The notes below the pieces were generated by a model. It worked only from the letters and a program-made list of their open reading frames with translations. It had not been told where the DNA came from and made no database searches. 64,000 nt of DNA from Mycobacterium sp. IS-1742 (lineage in GTDB: Bacteria; Actinomycetota; Actinomycetes; Mycobacteriales; Mycobacteriaceae), in contig NZ_LQIV01000011.1 of assembly GCF_001500125.1 (NCBI RefSeq), positions 44,304-108,303 of the forward strand, given 5' to 3'. The translations under genes and the position numbers were made by a program. Below are positions 44,241 through 53,495 of this stretch, piece after piece (position 1 is the stretch's first letter; each line of letters opens with the position of its first letter).

Positions 44241-44307
44241 GTCCGGGTTGGACGTCAATCCGGACGTCGGGCCGATCCTCGGGTCGGGCCCCGGGTCGGA
44301 CCGAGGA
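44241..44307 (+). promoter_or_regulatory. Structured 5' leader of the bS22 gene
   Basis: Two inverted repeats lie in the leader: GTCCGG (44241-44246) with CCGGAC (44260-44265), and TCCTCGG (44276-44282) with CCGAGGA (44301-44307). The region could fold into two hairpins ending about 20 nt before the ATG, which may serve ribosomal-protein-type feedback. Confidence 0.35.
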
Positions 44308-44326
44308 AATCTAGGTAGCGGAGTTC

Positions 44327-44428
44327 ATGGGTTCAGTCATCAAGAAGCGGCGTAAGCGCATGTCGAAGAAGAAGCACCGCAAGCTGCTTCGCCGGACACG
44401 GGTGCAGCGCAGAAAACTCGGTAAGTAA
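44327..44428 (+). CDS. 30S ribosomal protein bS22
   Basis: A 33-residue, extremely basic protein: [18 protein letters not shown], then [14 protein letters not shown]. This is the mS38/AURKAIP1-like small-subunit protein found in mycobacterial ribosome structures (bS22) and annotated as Rv0500B in M. tuberculosis. It sits near the decoding centre in the ribosome. It is short enough to be missed by gene callers. The ATG has only a weak GGAG 3 nt upstream. The order proC, Rv0500A, bS22, galE2 is conserved. Confidence 0.93.
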
Positions 44429-44468
44429 CCTCTCGGCCGTCGCCCAGGTGGCTCTCAGCCGCAGCCGT

Positions 44469-44474
44469 TAGGCT
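44469..44474 (+). promoter_or_regulatory. -10 box (TAGGCT), leaderless galE2
   Basis: TAGGCT ends 6 nt before the second of two adjacent GTG codons (44481), which favours that start. Confidence 0.45.
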
Positions 44475-44480
44475 GACGTG

Positions 44481-45551
44481 GTGGATTCGAGCACCTCGGG
44501 CGACGTCGGCTCGTACCCGAAGGTGGTCCTGGTCACCGGGGCGTGCCGGTTCCTCGGCGGTTATCTCATCGCGCGGCTGGCGCAGAACCCCTTGATCAAC
44601 CATGTGATCGCGGTCGACGCGGTCGCACCGAGCAAGGACCTCCTGCGGCGGATGGGCCGTGCCGAATTCGTCCGCGCGGACATCCGTAACCCGTTCATCG
44701 CCAAGGTGATTCGCAACGGCGACGTGGACACGGTGGTCCACGCCGCTGCCGCGTCGTACGCGCCGCGAGCAGGCGGCCGGGCCGCGTTGAAAGAGCTCAA
44801 CGTGATGGGGGCGATCCAGCTCTTCGCGGCGTGCCAGAAGGCTCCCTCGGTGCGCCGGGTCATCCTCAAGTCCACCTCCGAGGTGTACGGCTCGAGCCCG
44901 CGTGATCCGGTGATGTTCACCGAGAACAGCGATGCCCGCCGGCCACCAGGCGAGGGTTTCGCCCGCGACAGCATCGACATCGAGGGCTACGCGCGCGGTC
45001 TCGGCAGGCGCCGCCCCGACATCGGGGTGACCATCCTGCGGCTGGCCAACATGATCGGTCCTGCGATGGACACCGCGCTGTCGCGGTACCTGGCCGGACC
45101 GGTGGTCCCCACGGTGCTCGGACAGGATCCACGCCTGCAGCTGCTGCACGAACAGGACGCGCTCGGTGCGCTGGAGCGCGCCACGATCGCGGGGAGATCC
45201 GGCACGTTCAACGTCGGCGCATCCGGAATCATCATGATGAGCCAGGCGATTCGGCGCTCGGGGCGCGTCGCGCTGCCGGTGCCGCGGTCGGCTCTGTCGC
45301 TCGTCGACTCATTGCGGCGGGCAACCCGATACACTGAGCTCGATCGGGAACAGCTGAACTATCTGAGCTACGGCCGGGTCATGGACACCACGCGGATGCG
45401 TGACGTCCTCGGATACCACCCGAAGTGGACCACGGCGGAGGCATTCGATGACTACGTACGTGGTCGCGGATTGACGCCCATCGTCGATCCACGATGGGTA
45501 CGGTCGATGGAAGGCCGAGCCGTGGCGGTGGCGCAGCGGTGGGGACGTTAG
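44481..45551 (+). CDS. galE2: NAD-dependent epimerase/dehydratase (GalE2-like)
   Basis: A 356-residue extended short-chain dehydrogenase (Rv0501 counterpart). The nucleotide motif is VTGACRFLGGYLIARL, slightly unlike the canonical TGxxGxxG (Cys-Arg-Phe in place of Gly-Gly spacing). The expected YxxxK of UDP-glucose epimerases is not obvious; a Tyr is present in SEVYGSSP and IEGYARGL. Catalysis as a true UDP-glucose epimerase is therefore uncertain. Start from the -10 box. The lysophospholipid acyltransferase gene follows after 33 bp. Confidence 0.82.
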   Translation: MDSSTSGDVGSYPKVVLVTGACRFLGGYLIARLAQNPLINHVIAVDAVAPSKDLLRRMGRAEFVRADIRNPFIAKVIRNGDVDTVVHAAAASYAPRAGGRAALKELNVMGAIQLFAACQKAPSVRRVILKSTSEVYGSSPRDPVMFTENSDARRPPGEGFARDSIDIEGYARGLGRRRPDIGVTILRLANMIGPAMDTALSRYLAGPVVPTVLGQDPRLQLLHEQDALGALERATIAGRSGTFNVGASGIIMMSQAIRRSGRVALPVPRSALSLVDSLRRATRYTELDREQLNYLSYGRVMDTTRMRDVLGYHPKWTTAEAFDDYVRGRGLTPIVDPRWVRSMEGRAVAVAQRWGR

Positions 45552-45584
45552 AGAACACTGACGGATCGGTGGGGTGAAGAGTAC

Positions 45585-46649
45585 GTGTCAGGCGAGTCGA
45601 AAGCCAAAGTCATTCCGCTGCACGGGAATTCAGGGCGGAACGCGGCGAGACGGGCCGCCCAGCGTGCGGACAGCGCCCGTCGTCATCCCTCTCTTCTCAC
45701 CGACCCCGGTAGCCGGGCCTCGGCCGAGCAGATCGCCGCGGTGGTGCGCGAGATCGACCAGCACCGCACCGGCGGCGCAGGCGGGGCCGCGGTGGAGGAG
45801 ACCCCCACCGAACTCGCCAAACGCATCGCGGCGCTCGCCGATTTCGTCCGCAAGCGGATGTCCGGCGACTACACCGTCGACGAGTTCGGCTTCGATTCCC
45901 ACCTCAACAGCACCGTGTTCCTGCCGATCCTGCGGGTGCTGTTCAACTCGTGGTTCCGCGTCGAGGTCAGCGGTGTCGAGAACCTGCCCGCCGAGGGCGC
46001 CGCGCTCGTCGTCGCCAACCACGCCGGGGTGCTGCCGTTCGACGGGTTGATGACATCGGTCGCGGTGAAGGACAGGCATCCCGCGCACCGCGACCTGCGG
46101 CTGCTGGCCGCCGATCTGGTGTTCGACCTGCCGATGGTCGGGCAGGCCGCGCGCAAGGCCGGCCACACGATGGCGTGCACCTCTGACGCGCACCGGCTAC
46201 TGGCGGCAGGTGAGCTGACCGCGGTGTTCCCCGAGGGCTACAAGGGGCTGGGCAAACAGTTCAAGGACCGCTACAAGCTGCAGCGGTTCGGCCGGGGCGG
46301 CTTCGTCTCGGCGGCGCTGCGCACCAAGGCCCCGATCGTGCCGTGCTCGATCGTCGGGTCCGAGGAGATCTACCCGATGATGGCCGACGTCAAGTTGCTG
46401 GCGCGGCTGCTCGGCCTGCCGTACTTCCCGGTGACCCCGCTGTTCCCGGTGGCCGGTCCGCTCGGTCTGGTGCCGCTGCCGTCGAAGTGGCACATCCAGT
46501 TCGGTGAGCCGATCTCCACCGAGGGCTACGACGAGTCCGCCGCCGACGATCCGATGGTGACGTTCGACGTGACCGACCAGGTCCGCGAGACCATTCAGCA
46601 GACGCTCTACCAGCTGCTGGCCGGCCGACGGAACACGTTCTTCGGCTGA
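45585..46649 (+). CDS. Lysophospholipid acyltransferase family protein (Rv0502-like)
   Basis: A 354-residue PlsC-like acyltransferase, predicted to acylate a glycerolipid or related acceptor at the membrane. About 100 basic and Ala-rich residues precede the domain. The His/Asp site is NHAGVLPFDG, an HX6D variant of HX4D, and the acceptor motif is VFPEGYKG. A phosphate-type pocket is suggested by IVPCSIVGSEE. The GTG at 45585 is used; RBS GTGAAGAG is nearby. It likely shares the galE2 transcript. Confidence 0.87.
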   Translation: MSGESKAKVIPLHGNSGRNAARRAAQRADSARRHPSLLTDPGSRASAEQIAAVVREIDQHRTGGAGGAAVEETPTELAKRIAALADFVRKRMSGDYTVDEFGFDSHLNSTVFLPILRVLFNSWFRVEVSGVENLPAEGAALVVANHAGVLPFDGLMTSVAVKDRHPAHRDLRLLAADLVFDLPMVGQAARKAGHTMACTSDAHRLLAAGELTAVFPEGYKGLGKQFKDRYKLQRFGRGGFVSAALRTKAPIVPCSIVGSEEIYPMMADVKLLARLLGLPYFPVTPLFPVAGPLGLVPLPSKWHIQFGEPISTEGYDESAADDPMVTFDVTDQVRETIQQTLYQLLAGRRNTFFG

Positions 46650-46665
46650 GCCCGCGGGGCCGTGC

Positions 46666-47199
46666 TCACTTGGCGTTCTGTCCGGACACCATTTTCGCGA
46701 TCGCGGCGTCGCGGCGTGCCTTGATGGTGGCGCTGATCTCGTCGGCCTCGCTGTCGTGGGCGGCCTCGCCGATCACGGTCACGACGCTGGTCAGCACGGG
46801 TTCGCCGGCCTCGTCGCTGACCTCACCGCGCACCTCGGTCACGACGGTGCCGTGCGCCTCGATGACCGAGTCCAGGTAGGAGTCGAAGAACAGTTTGTCG
46901 CCGGCCAGGATCGGCCGGTGGAAGGTGATCTTCTGGTCGCGGTGCAGCACGCGCTCCATGTTGATCGGCACGTCGAACTGGTTGAAGATCTCGGCCTGCA
47001 CCTTGCGTCCCGCCACCGCGAGGAACGTCAGCGATGCGATCAGCGCGTCGTAACCGGACTCCTTGGCGGCCGCTTCGTCGTGGTGCGCCGGATGCTCGTC
47101 CTTGACGGCGCGGGCGAACTCCCGGATCTTCTCCCGGTCCACCTCGAAATAGTCCGGATACCGGTAGTGGGTGCCGATGATCTCTTCAGCGATGGCCAT
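46666..47199 (-). CDS. MaoC/HadA-like hot-dog dehydratase (Rv0504c-like)
   Basis: A 177-residue hot-dog protein close to the N-terminal dehydratase domain of the FAS-II 3-hydroxyacyl-ACP dehydratase subunits HadA and HadC. Segments seen are [21 protein letters not shown] in part ([12 protein letters not shown]), [19 protein letters not shown] in part ([12 protein letters not shown]). The catalytic Asp-His pair of MaoC hydratases is not evident, so it may be a structural subunit needing a partner that is not encoded nearby. The ATG at 47199 is preferred to upstream starts. Confidence 0.82.
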   Translation of the reverse strand: MAIAEEIIGTHYRYPDYFEVDREKIREFARAVKDEHPAHHDEAAAKESGYDALIASLTFLAVAGRKVQAEIFNQFDVPINMERVLHRDQKITFHRPILAGDKLFFDSYLDSVIEAHGTVVTEVRGEVSDEAGEPVLTSVVTVIGEAAHDSEADEISATIKARRDAAIAKMVSGQNAK

Positions 47200-47245
47200 G
47201 GCTTCGCGTACTCCCCGCGTCGACGTGCTTGGCGGCGCGAGCCTA

Positions 47246-48148
47246 TCAGCGCCACCCGGTACGGCCGTCCTGGCGGCGCGACACCACGGCCGCCAGCGCA
47301 CCGCCCAGCGCGCCCAGGGCCACCGCCGACGGCACCCCGATGCGCGCCGCTTTGCGGGCGGTGCGGAAGTCGCGGATCTCCCAGCCCCGCTCGCGGGCGA
47401 GGCTGCGCAGCGCGGCGTCCGGGTTGATCGCCACCGCCGTGCCGACCAGCGACAGCATCGGCACGTCGTTGTAGCTGTCCGAGTAGGCCGTGCAGCGGCG
47501 CAGGTTGAGCCCTTCCCGGATGGCCAGCGAACGGACGGCGTGCGCCTTGCCGGTGCCGTGCAGGATGTCGCCGACCAGCCGGCCGGTGAACACCCCGTCC
47601 ACCGATTCGGCGACCGTGCCCAGCGCGCCGGTCAGGCCCAGCCTGCGGGCGATGGTCGCGGCGAGCTCATAGGGCGTCGCAGTCACCAGCCAGACCTGCT
47701 GGCCGGCGTCGAGGTGCATCTGCGCCAGCGCACGGGTGCCCGGCCAGATCTTGGAGGCGATGATCTCGTCGTAGATGTCCTCGCCGAGGGCGACGAGTTC
47801 GGCGGTCGAACGGCCCTCGATGAACGACAGGGCCTTGGTCCGCCCGGCCGCCACGTCGTCGCTGTTCTCCCGACCGGTCAGCTGGAACTTGGCCTGCGCG
47901 TACACGAAGCCCAGCACGTCGCCGTAGGTGAAGTACTTCCGGGCGGCCAGGCCGCGCGCGAAGTGCACCAGCGACGAACCGTGCACGAGGGTGTTGTCCA
48001 CGTCGAAGAACGCCGCGGCGGTCAGGTCCGGCGGCGGCGCGGGTGGCGCCGGGACGGATTCGGTCGCCAGATCCGTGACCGCGGCCTCGGCGCTGGCGTC
48101 CCCGGCGATCTGTTGCCGCGCGGCGTGCGTACCCCCGGTTTCGGACAC
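47246..48148 (-). CDS. serB1: HAD-IB family hydrolase, phosphoserine phosphatase-like
   Basis: A 300-residue HAD phosphatase (Rv0505c counterpart). Motif I is [13 protein letters not shown] with the nucleophile Asp, motif II lies near [10 protein letters not shown], and motif III/IV is [14 protein letters not shown]. Family members act on phosphoserine or phospholipid headgroups, so the serB1 name is by synteny. A C-terminal hydrophobic helix (about 270-290) may anchor it. TAGGGT ends 6 nt before the GTG. It diverges from the glutaredoxin-like gene across 38 bp. Confidence 0.88.
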   Translation of the reverse strand: MSETGGTHAARQQIAGDASAEAAVTDLATESVPAPPAPPPDLTAAAFFDVDNTLVHGSSLVHFARGLAARKYFTYGDVLGFVYAQAKFQLTGRENSDDVAAGRTKALSFIEGRSTAELVALGEDIYDEIIASKIWPGTRALAQMHLDAGQQVWLVTATPYELAATIARRLGLTGALGTVAESVDGVFTGRLVGDILHGTGKAHAVRSLAIREGLNLRRCTAYSDSYNDVPMLSLVGTAVAINPDAALRSLARERGWEIRDFRTARKAARIGVPSAVALGALGGALAAVVSRRQDGRTGWR

Positions 48149-48154
48149 GGCTCA

Positions 48155-48180
48155 ACCCTAGGACACCGGCACCGGATACT
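48155..48180. promoter_or_regulatory. Divergent -10 boxes for serB1 and the glutaredoxin-like gene
   Basis: Minus-strand TAGGGT (48155-48160) ends 6 nt before the serB1 GTG at 48148. Plus-strand GATACT (48175-48180) ends 6 nt before the GTG at 48187. Both genes appear leaderless from a 38-bp intergenic region. Confidence 0.45.
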
Positions 48181-48186
48181 GGGGTG

Positions 48187-48453
48187 GTGGACTACGACGG
48201 GACGCAGCACGCGGTCGAGTTGCTGACGCGCGACGGATGCAGCGTGTGCGAACAGGCGGCCGCCCGGCTGGCGCACCTGTCCGGCGAACTCGGCTTCCGG
48301 CTGACCGTCACCGACGTGGACGCGGCGGCGGCCTCGGGGAACACCGCGTTGCGCGCGGAGTACGGCGACCGGCTGCCGGTGGTGCTGCTCGACGGCGCCG
48401 AACACAGCTACTGGGAGGTCGACGAACCGCGGCTGCGCGCGGATCTGCAGTGA
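48187..48453 (+). CDS. Glutaredoxin-like protein (Rv0508-like)
   Basis: An 88-residue thioredoxin-fold protein (glutaredoxin 2-like/DUF836 type). The redox pair is CSVC in TRDGCSVCEQA, in place of CPYC of classical glutaredoxins, and cis-Pro is in LPVVLLDG. It may serve mycothiol-dependent disulfide exchange. The second of two adjacent GTGs (48187) is chosen from the -10 position. It precedes hemA by 90 bp, as in M. tuberculosis. Confidence 0.83.
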   Translation: MDYDGTQHAVELLTRDGCSVCEQAAARLAHLSGELGFRLTVTDVDAAAASGNTALRAEYGDRLPVVLLDGAEHSYWEVDEPRLRADLQ

Positions 48454-48543
48454 CAAACCGGGCTCGTGGTGACAAAGATGACTAGGTGAAATTTGGTCGG
48501 CACGCTTGTGAACGATTACCGTGGATGACGTGGTGATGAAGCC

Positions 48544-49887
48544 ATGAGCGTGCTGTTGTTCGGGGTTTCGCACCGCAGTGCCCCGGTGTCGGTCCTCGAG
48601 CAGTTGAGCACCGAGGAGTCCGACCAGGCCAAGATCGTCGACCAGGTGTTGCAGTCGTCGCTGGTGACCGAGGCGATGGTGCTGTCCACCTGCAACCGCG
48701 TCGAGGTCTACGCCGTGGTCGACGCGTTCCACGGCGGGCTGTCGGTCATCGGGCAGGTCCTCGCCGAACACTGCGGCATGTCGCTCAACGATCTGACCAA
48801 GTACGCCTACGTGCGTTACGCCGAGGCCGCCGTCGAGCATCTGTTCGCCGTCGCGAGCGGACTGGACTCCGCGGTCATCGGTGAGCAGCAGGTGCTGGGC
48901 CAGGTCCGTCGCGCGTACACCTCCGCCGAGGCCAACCACACCGTCGGCCGCACACTGCACGAGCTGTCGCAGCGCGCGCTGTCGGTCGGCAAGCGCGTGC
49001 ACTCGGAGACCGGGATCGACGCCGCGGGCGCCTCGGTCGTCTCGGTGGCGCTCGACATCGCCGAGGGCAAGCTCGGCTCGCTGGCCGGCCGCACCGCCGT
49101 GGTCATCGGCGCCGGGTCCATGGGCGCGCTGTCGGCCAAGCATCTGGTCCGCGCAGGCATCGAACGGGTGCACGTGGTGAACCGGTCGCTGCCGCGCGCC
49201 CGCCGCCTGGCGCAGAACCTGCTCGATCAGGGCGTCACCGCCGACGCGCACACCCTCGACGACATCGCCCGTGCGCTGGCCGACGCCGACGTGGTGGTCT
49301 CCTCCACCGGTGCGGTCCGGCCGGTGGTGTCGCTGGCCGACGCCCACCGCGGGCTGACCGGCCGTCCGGAGCACCGCCAGCTGGTGATCTGCGACCTGGG
49401 CATGCCCCGCGACGTCGAACCGGCCATCGCCGGGCTGCCCGGCGTCAACGTCATCGACATGGAGCGCATCCAGCGCGAGCCCTCGGCGCGCGCGGCGGCC
49501 GCCGACGCCGACGCCGCCCGCACGATCGTGGCCGCCGAGGTCGCGAACTACCTCGCCGGCCAGCGGATGGCCGAGGTCACCCCCACCGTCACCGCGTTGC
49601 GGCAGCGGGCCGCGGACGTGGTCGAGGCCGAGTTGCTGCGCCTGGACAACAGGTTGCCGGGGCTCGACGCCGCCCACCGCGACGAGGTTGCCAAGACGGT
49701 CCGCCGGGTCGTCGACAAGCTGCTGCACGCCCCGACCGTGCGCGTCAAACAGCTGGCGAGCGCGCCCGGCGGTGACAGCTACGCCGAAGCTCTGCGCGAG
49801 CTCTTCGAACTCGACCAGCAGGCGGTCGACGCGGTGGCCGCCGGCGAATTGCCTTTGCTGCCCATTGATCTCGACAAGTCCGAGTAA
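48544..49887 (+). CDS. hemA: Glutamyl-tRNA reductase
   Basis: First committed step of C5 haem synthesis: reduces Glu-tRNA to glutamate 1-semialdehyde with NADPH. 447 residues. The catalytic Cys is in [10 protein letters not shown], the NADPH domain has [15 protein letters not shown], and a C-terminal dimerisation helix follows. It heads the hemA-hemC-hemD-hemB cluster, with hemC starting 3 bp after its stop. Its product is used by HemL encoded 8 kb downstream. Confidence 0.97.
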   Translation: MSVLLFGVSHRSAPVSVLEQLSTEESDQAKIVDQVLQSSLVTEAMVLSTCNRVEVYAVVDAFHGGLSVIGQVLAEHCGMSLNDLTKYAYVRYAEAAVEHLFAVASGLDSAVIGEQQVLGQVRRAYTSAEANHTVGRTLHELSQRALSVGKRVHSETGIDAAGASVVSVALDIAEGKLGSLAGRTAVVIGAGSMGALSAKHLVRAGIERVHVVNRSLPRARRLAQNLLDQGVTADAHTLDDIARALADADVVVSSTGAVRPVVSLADAHRGLTGRPEHRQLVICDLGMPRDVEPAIAGLPGVNVIDMERIQREPSARAAAADADAARTIVAAEVANYLAGQRMAEVTPTVTALRQRAADVVEAELLRLDNRLPGLDAAHRDEVAKTVRRVVDKLLHAPTVRVKQLASAPGGDSYAEALRELFELDQQAVDAVAAGELPLLPIDLDKSE

Positions 49888-49890
49888 CGG

Positions 49891-50835
49891 TTGAACAACG
49901 CCGACACGCCCATCCGGATCGGCACCCGGGCCAGCCTGCTCGCGAGGACGCAGGCAGGCACCATCCGCGACGCGCTCGTGGCCAGGGGGCACCCCGCCGA
50001 ACTCGTCTTCATCTCCACCGAGGGTGACCGCAACCAGGGACCCATCGCCGACATCGGTGTGGGGGTGTTCACCGCCGCTTTGCGCGAGGCGATCGCCGAC
50101 GGCCGGGTCGACGCCGCCGTGCACTCGTACAAGGATTTGCCGACGGCGTCCGACGAGCGGTTCACCATCCCGGCGATCCCCCGCCGTGAGGACCCCCGCG
50201 ATGCCCTGGTGGCCCGCGACGGGCTGGTGCTGGGGGAGTTGCCCGCGGGCTCCACGGTCGGCACGTCGAGCCCGCGACGGGCCGCGCAGCTTAGAGCACT
50301 GGGTCTCGGTTTGGAAATCCGCCCCCTAAGAGGCAACCTAGATACCAGGTTGAACAGGGTCGGCAACGGTGAGCTCGACGGCATCGTGGTCGCCCGGGCG
50401 GGTCTGGCCCGCATCGGACGGCTGGGCGATGTCACCGAGACTCTCGAGCCGGTGCAGATGTTGCCAGCGCCGGCTCAGGGTGCCCTCGCGGTCGAGTGCC
50501 GCGCAGGGGACACCGGACTGATCGCGCTACTGGCGGAGTTGGACGACACCGACACGCGCGCGGCAGTCACCGCTGAACGGGTCCTGCTCGCCGAACTGGA
50601 GGCGGGTTGCTCCGCACCGGTGGGCGCGATCGCCGAGGTGGTCGAGTCTATCGATGAGGACGGCCGCGTCTTCGAAGAGGTGTCGCTTCGCGGGTGCGTG
50701 GCGGCGCTGGACGGATCCGACGTGATCCGTGCGTCTGGCATCGGAACTCCCGGCCGGGCCGCAGACCTCGGGGTCTCGGTGGCCGCGGAACTGTTCGAAC
50801 TGGGTGCGCGAGAGCTCATTGCGGATCACCACTGA
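49891..50835 (+). CDS. hemC: Porphobilinogen deaminase (hydroxymethylbilane synthase)
   Basis: Joins four porphobilinogen units into hydroxymethylbilane. 314 residues. The cofactor-anchoring Cys is in [11 protein letters not shown], and substrate-binding Arg and Asp residues occur in [11 protein letters not shown] and [11 protein letters not shown]. The start is TTG at 49891, 3 bp after hemA; the first residues ([17 protein letters not shown]) match the family from the second codon, and no ATG or GTG lies between. Rare start plus tight spacing suggests coupled translation. Confidence 0.96.
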   Translation: MNNADTPIRIGTRASLLARTQAGTIRDALVARGHPAELVFISTEGDRNQGPIADIGVGVFTAALREAIADGRVDAAVHSYKDLPTASDERFTIPAIPRREDPRDALVARDGLVLGELPAGSTVGTSSPRRAAQLRALGLGLEIRPLRGNLDTRLNRVGNGELDGIVVARAGLARIGRLGDVTETLEPVQMLPAPAQGALAVECRAGDTGLIALLAELDDTDTRAAVTAERVLLAELEAGCSAPVGAIAEVVESIDEDGRVFEEVSLRGCVAALDGSDVIRASGIGTPGRAADLGVSVAAELFELGARELIADHH

Positions 50836-50859
50836 GCTGTAGAGCGGAGTGAGCGACAG

Positions 50860-52521
50860 ATGACTCGGCAGGAGAGCGGGCGTGGGCGCAAGATGAAGCC
50901 CGGCCGCATCACCTTCGTGGGCTCGGGCCCGGGCGACCCCGGCCTGCTGACCACACGGGCCCACAGTGTGCTCGTCAATGCCGCGCTGGTCTTCACCGAC
51001 CCCGACGTTCCGGAGGCGGTGCTGTCCCTGGTGGGCGCGCACCTGCCGCCGCCGTCGGGCCCTGAACCGGCCGAGCCGGCCGACGGCGCCGACGAGCAGG
51101 CGGGTTCGACGATCCCCGGCGGCCCGGACATCCGGCCCGCGCTGGGCGACCCGGCCGAGGTGGCCAAGACCCTCGCCGGTGAGGCCAAACACGGCGTGGA
51201 CGTGGTCCGGCTGGTGGCCGGTGACCCGCTGTCGGTCGACGCGGTCATCGCCGAGGTGAACGCGCTGGCGAAGAGCCACGCCAACTTCGAGATCGTGCCC
51301 GGCCTGCCCGACACCACCGCGGTGCCGACGTACGCCGGGCTGCCGCTGGGCTCCACCCACACCGTCGCCGACGTGCGCGGTGACGTGGACTGGGCGGCGA
51401 TCGCGGCGGCCCCCGGTCCGCTGATCCTGCACGCGACCGCCTCGCATCTGCCCGACGCCGCGCGCACGCTGATCGAGTACGGCCTGGCCGAGACCACCCC
51501 GGCGGTTGTCACCGCCAACGGCACCACCTGCCAGCAGCGGTCCGTCGAGTCGACGCTGTCCGGCCTGATGGACAAGAACGTGCTGACCGGGCCGGACGCC
51601 ACCGGTGCGCCCGCCGCGCCGCTGGCCGGACCGCTGGTCGTGACGCTCGGCCGGACCGTCGCCAACCGGGCGAAGCTCAACTGGTGGGAGAGCCGCGCGC
51701 TGTACGGCTGGACCGTGCTGGTGCCGCGGACCAAGGACCAGGCGGGCGAGATGAGCGAGAAGCTCGTCGGCCACGGTGCGCTGCCGATCGAGGTGCCGAC
51801 CATCGCCGTCGAACCGCCCCGCAGCCCCGCGCAGATGGAGCGCGCGGTCAAGGGTCTGGTCGACGGACGCTTCCAGTGGGTCGTGTTCACCTCCACCAAC
51901 GCGGTGCGCGCGGTGTGGGAGAAGTTCAACGAGTTCGGGCTCGACGCCCGCGCGTTCTCCGGTGTGAAGATCGCCTGCGTCGGTCAGGCGACGGCCGAAC
52001 GGGTGCGCGCGTTCGGGATCAACCCCGAGCTGGTCCCGACCGGGGAACAGTCCTCGCTGGGTCTGCTCGACGAGTTCCCGCCCTACGACGACATCTTCGA
52101 TCCGGTGAACCGTGTGCTGCTGCCGCGGGCCGACATCGCCACCGAGACGCTGGCCGAGGGACTGCGCGAACGCGGCTGGGAGATCGAGGACGTCACCGCC
52201 TACCGGACGGTGCGTGCCGCGCCGCCGCCGGCCTCGACCCGGGAGATGATCAAGACCGGCGGTTTCGACGCGGTGTGCTTCACCTCGAGCTCGACGGTGC
52301 GCAACCTCGTCGGTATCGCGGGCAAGCCGCACGCCCGCACGATCGTCGCCTGCATCGGGCCCAAGACCGCGGAGACCGCGGCCGAGTTCGGCCTGCGCGT
52401 CGACGTGCAGCCCGAGGTGGCCGCCGTCGGTCCGCTCGTGGAGGCGCTCGCCGAGCATGCCGCCCGGCTGCGTGCCGAGGGTGCGCTGCCGCCACCGCGC
52501 AAGAAGAGCCGCCGCCGCTGA
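50860..52521 (+). CDS. hemD: Fused uroporphyrinogen-III methyltransferase-like / uroporphyrinogen-III synthase
   Basis: A 553-residue fusion. The N-terminal half (about 10-265) is a SUMT/CobA-type domain (FVGSGPGDPGLLTTRA; later TTPAVVTANGTTCQQR). The C-terminal half (about 270-540) is HemD, which closes hydroxymethylbilane to uroporphyrinogen III (GWTVLVPRTKDQAGE; FTSTNAVRAV; FTSSSTVRNL). In SUMT enzymes the second motif reads GGDPFVFGRG; here it is VAGDPLSVDAV, so methyltransferase activity is doubtful. Ends with a basic KKSRRR tail. hemB follows 2 bp later. Confidence 0.94.
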   Translation: MTRQESGRGRKMKPGRITFVGSGPGDPGLLTTRAHSVLVNAALVFTDPDVPEAVLSLVGAHLPPPSGPEPAEPADGADEQAGSTIPGGPDIRPALGDPAEVAKTLAGEAKHGVDVVRLVAGDPLSVDAVIAEVNALAKSHANFEIVPGLPDTTAVPTYAGLPLGSTHTVADVRGDVDWAAIAAAPGPLILHATASHLPDAARTLIEYGLAETTPAVVTANGTTCQQRSVESTLSGLMDKNVLTGPDATGAPAAPLAGPLVVTLGRTVANRAKLNWWESRALYGWTVLVPRTKDQAGEMSEKLVGHGALPIEVPTIAVEPPRSPAQMERAVKGLVDGRFQWVVFTSTNAVRAVWEKFNEFGLDARAFSGVKIACVGQATAERVRAFGINPELVPTGEQSSLGLLDEFPPYDDIFDPVNRVLLPRADIATETLAEGLRERGWEIEDVTAYRTVRAAPPPASTREMIKTGGFDAVCFTSSSTVRNLVGIAGKPHARTIVACIGPKTAETAAEFGLRVDVQPEVAAVGPLVEALAEHAARLRAEGALPPPRKKSRRR

Positions 52522-52523
52522 TC

Positions 52524-53495
52524 ATGCGTCAGCGTCCGCGCAGGTTGCGTTCGACGCCGGCAATGCGCCGGTTGGTGGCGGAAACCTCCCTGGAGCCAAG
52601 GCATCTGGTGTTGCCGATGTTCGTCGCGGACGGTATCGACGAACCGCGGCCCATCTCGTCGATGCCGGGCGTGGTGCAGCACACCCGCGATTCGCTGCGC
52701 CGCGCCGCGGCCGACGCGGTGACCGCCGGGGTGGGCGGGCTGATGCTGTTCGGGGTGCCCCGCGACGAGGACAAGGATCCGCGTGGGTCCACCGGCATCG
52801 ACCCAGAGGGCATCCTCAACGTCGCGCTGCGGGACCTGGCCGAGGATCTCGGCGACGACACGGTGATCATGGCCGACACCTGCCTCGACGAGTTCACCGA
52901 TCACGGGCACTGTGGCGTGCTGGACGACCGCGGCCGGGTCGATAATGACGCCACCAACCAGCAGTACGTGAAACTGGCTGTGGCCCAAGCACAGTCAGGC
53001 GCCCACGTGGTGGGGCCCAGCGGCATGATGGACGGTCAGGTGGCCGCCATCCGTGACGGGCTGGACGCCGCCGGTTTCACCGATGTGGCGATCCTGGCGT
53101 ATGCGGCGAAGTTCGCCTCGGCGTTCTACGGTCCGTTCCGCGAAGCCGTCGGCTCCAGCCTGCAGGGCGACCGGCGGACCTATCAGCAGGACAGCGGCAA
53201 CGCCCGCGAAGCGGTGCGCGAGATCGAACTCGACCTCGCCGAAGGCGCCGACATCGTGATGGTGAAACCGGCCATGTCCTACCTCGACGTGGTGCGCGCA
53301 TGCGCCGACATCTCGCCGGTGCCGGTGGCCGCCTATCAGATCTCCGGCGAGTACGCGATGATCAGCGCCGCCGCCGCGAACGGCTGGATCGATCTGCAGG
53401 CCTCCGCGCTGGAGGCGCTGGTCGGCATCCGCCGCGCCGGGGCGGACATCGTGCTGACCTACTGGGCGGCCGACGCGGCCGGCTGGCTGGCATGA
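52524..53495 (+). CDS. hemB: Delta-aminolevulinic acid dehydratase (porphobilinogen synthase)
   Basis: Condenses two 5-aminolevulinates to porphobilinogen. 323 residues. Schiff-base lysines are in YAAKFASAFYGPF and MVKPAMSYLD. The metal segment reads DTCLDEFTDHGHCG: compared with the zinc type (Cys-x-Cys...Cys), the middle Cys is Asp, indicating a mixed or Mg-type site. The ATG lies 2 bp after the hemD stop; the open frame extends far upstream but is not coding there. Its stop overlaps the next gene as ATGA. Confidence 0.96.
   Translation: MRQRPRRLRSTPAMRRLVAETSLEPRHLVLPMFVADGIDEPRPISSMPGVVQHTRDSLRRAAADAVTAGVGGLMLFGVPRDEDKDPRGSTGIDPEGILNVALRDLAEDLGDDTVIMADTCLDEFTDHGHCGVLDDRGRVDNDATNQQYVKLAVAQAQSGAHVVGPSGMMDGQVAAIRDGLDAAGFTDVAILAYAAKFASAFYGPFREAVGSSLQGDRRTYQQDSGNAREAVREIELDLAEGADIVMVKPAMSYLDVVRACADISPVPVAAYQISGEYAMISAAAANGWIDLQASALEALVGIRRAGADIVLTYWAADAAGWLA

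Noticed and set aside
44248..44355. TTG 7 nt after the TAAGGT box opening a 35-codon frame across the bS22 start
   Set aside because: Leaderless initiation strongly favours ATG or GTG, so a TTG-led ORF is unlikely to be translated well.
48507..48512. TTGTGAA-like Rex half-site upstream of hemA
   Set aside because: The partner half-site TTCACAA is absent.
48521..48547. Eight-codon GTG frame ending in ATGA at the hemA start
   Set aside because: No -10 box at the right distance and too short to judge; could be chance.
48022..50124. 700-codon minus-strand open frame across hemA
   Set aside because: Shadow of hemA/hemC with no recognisable protein features.
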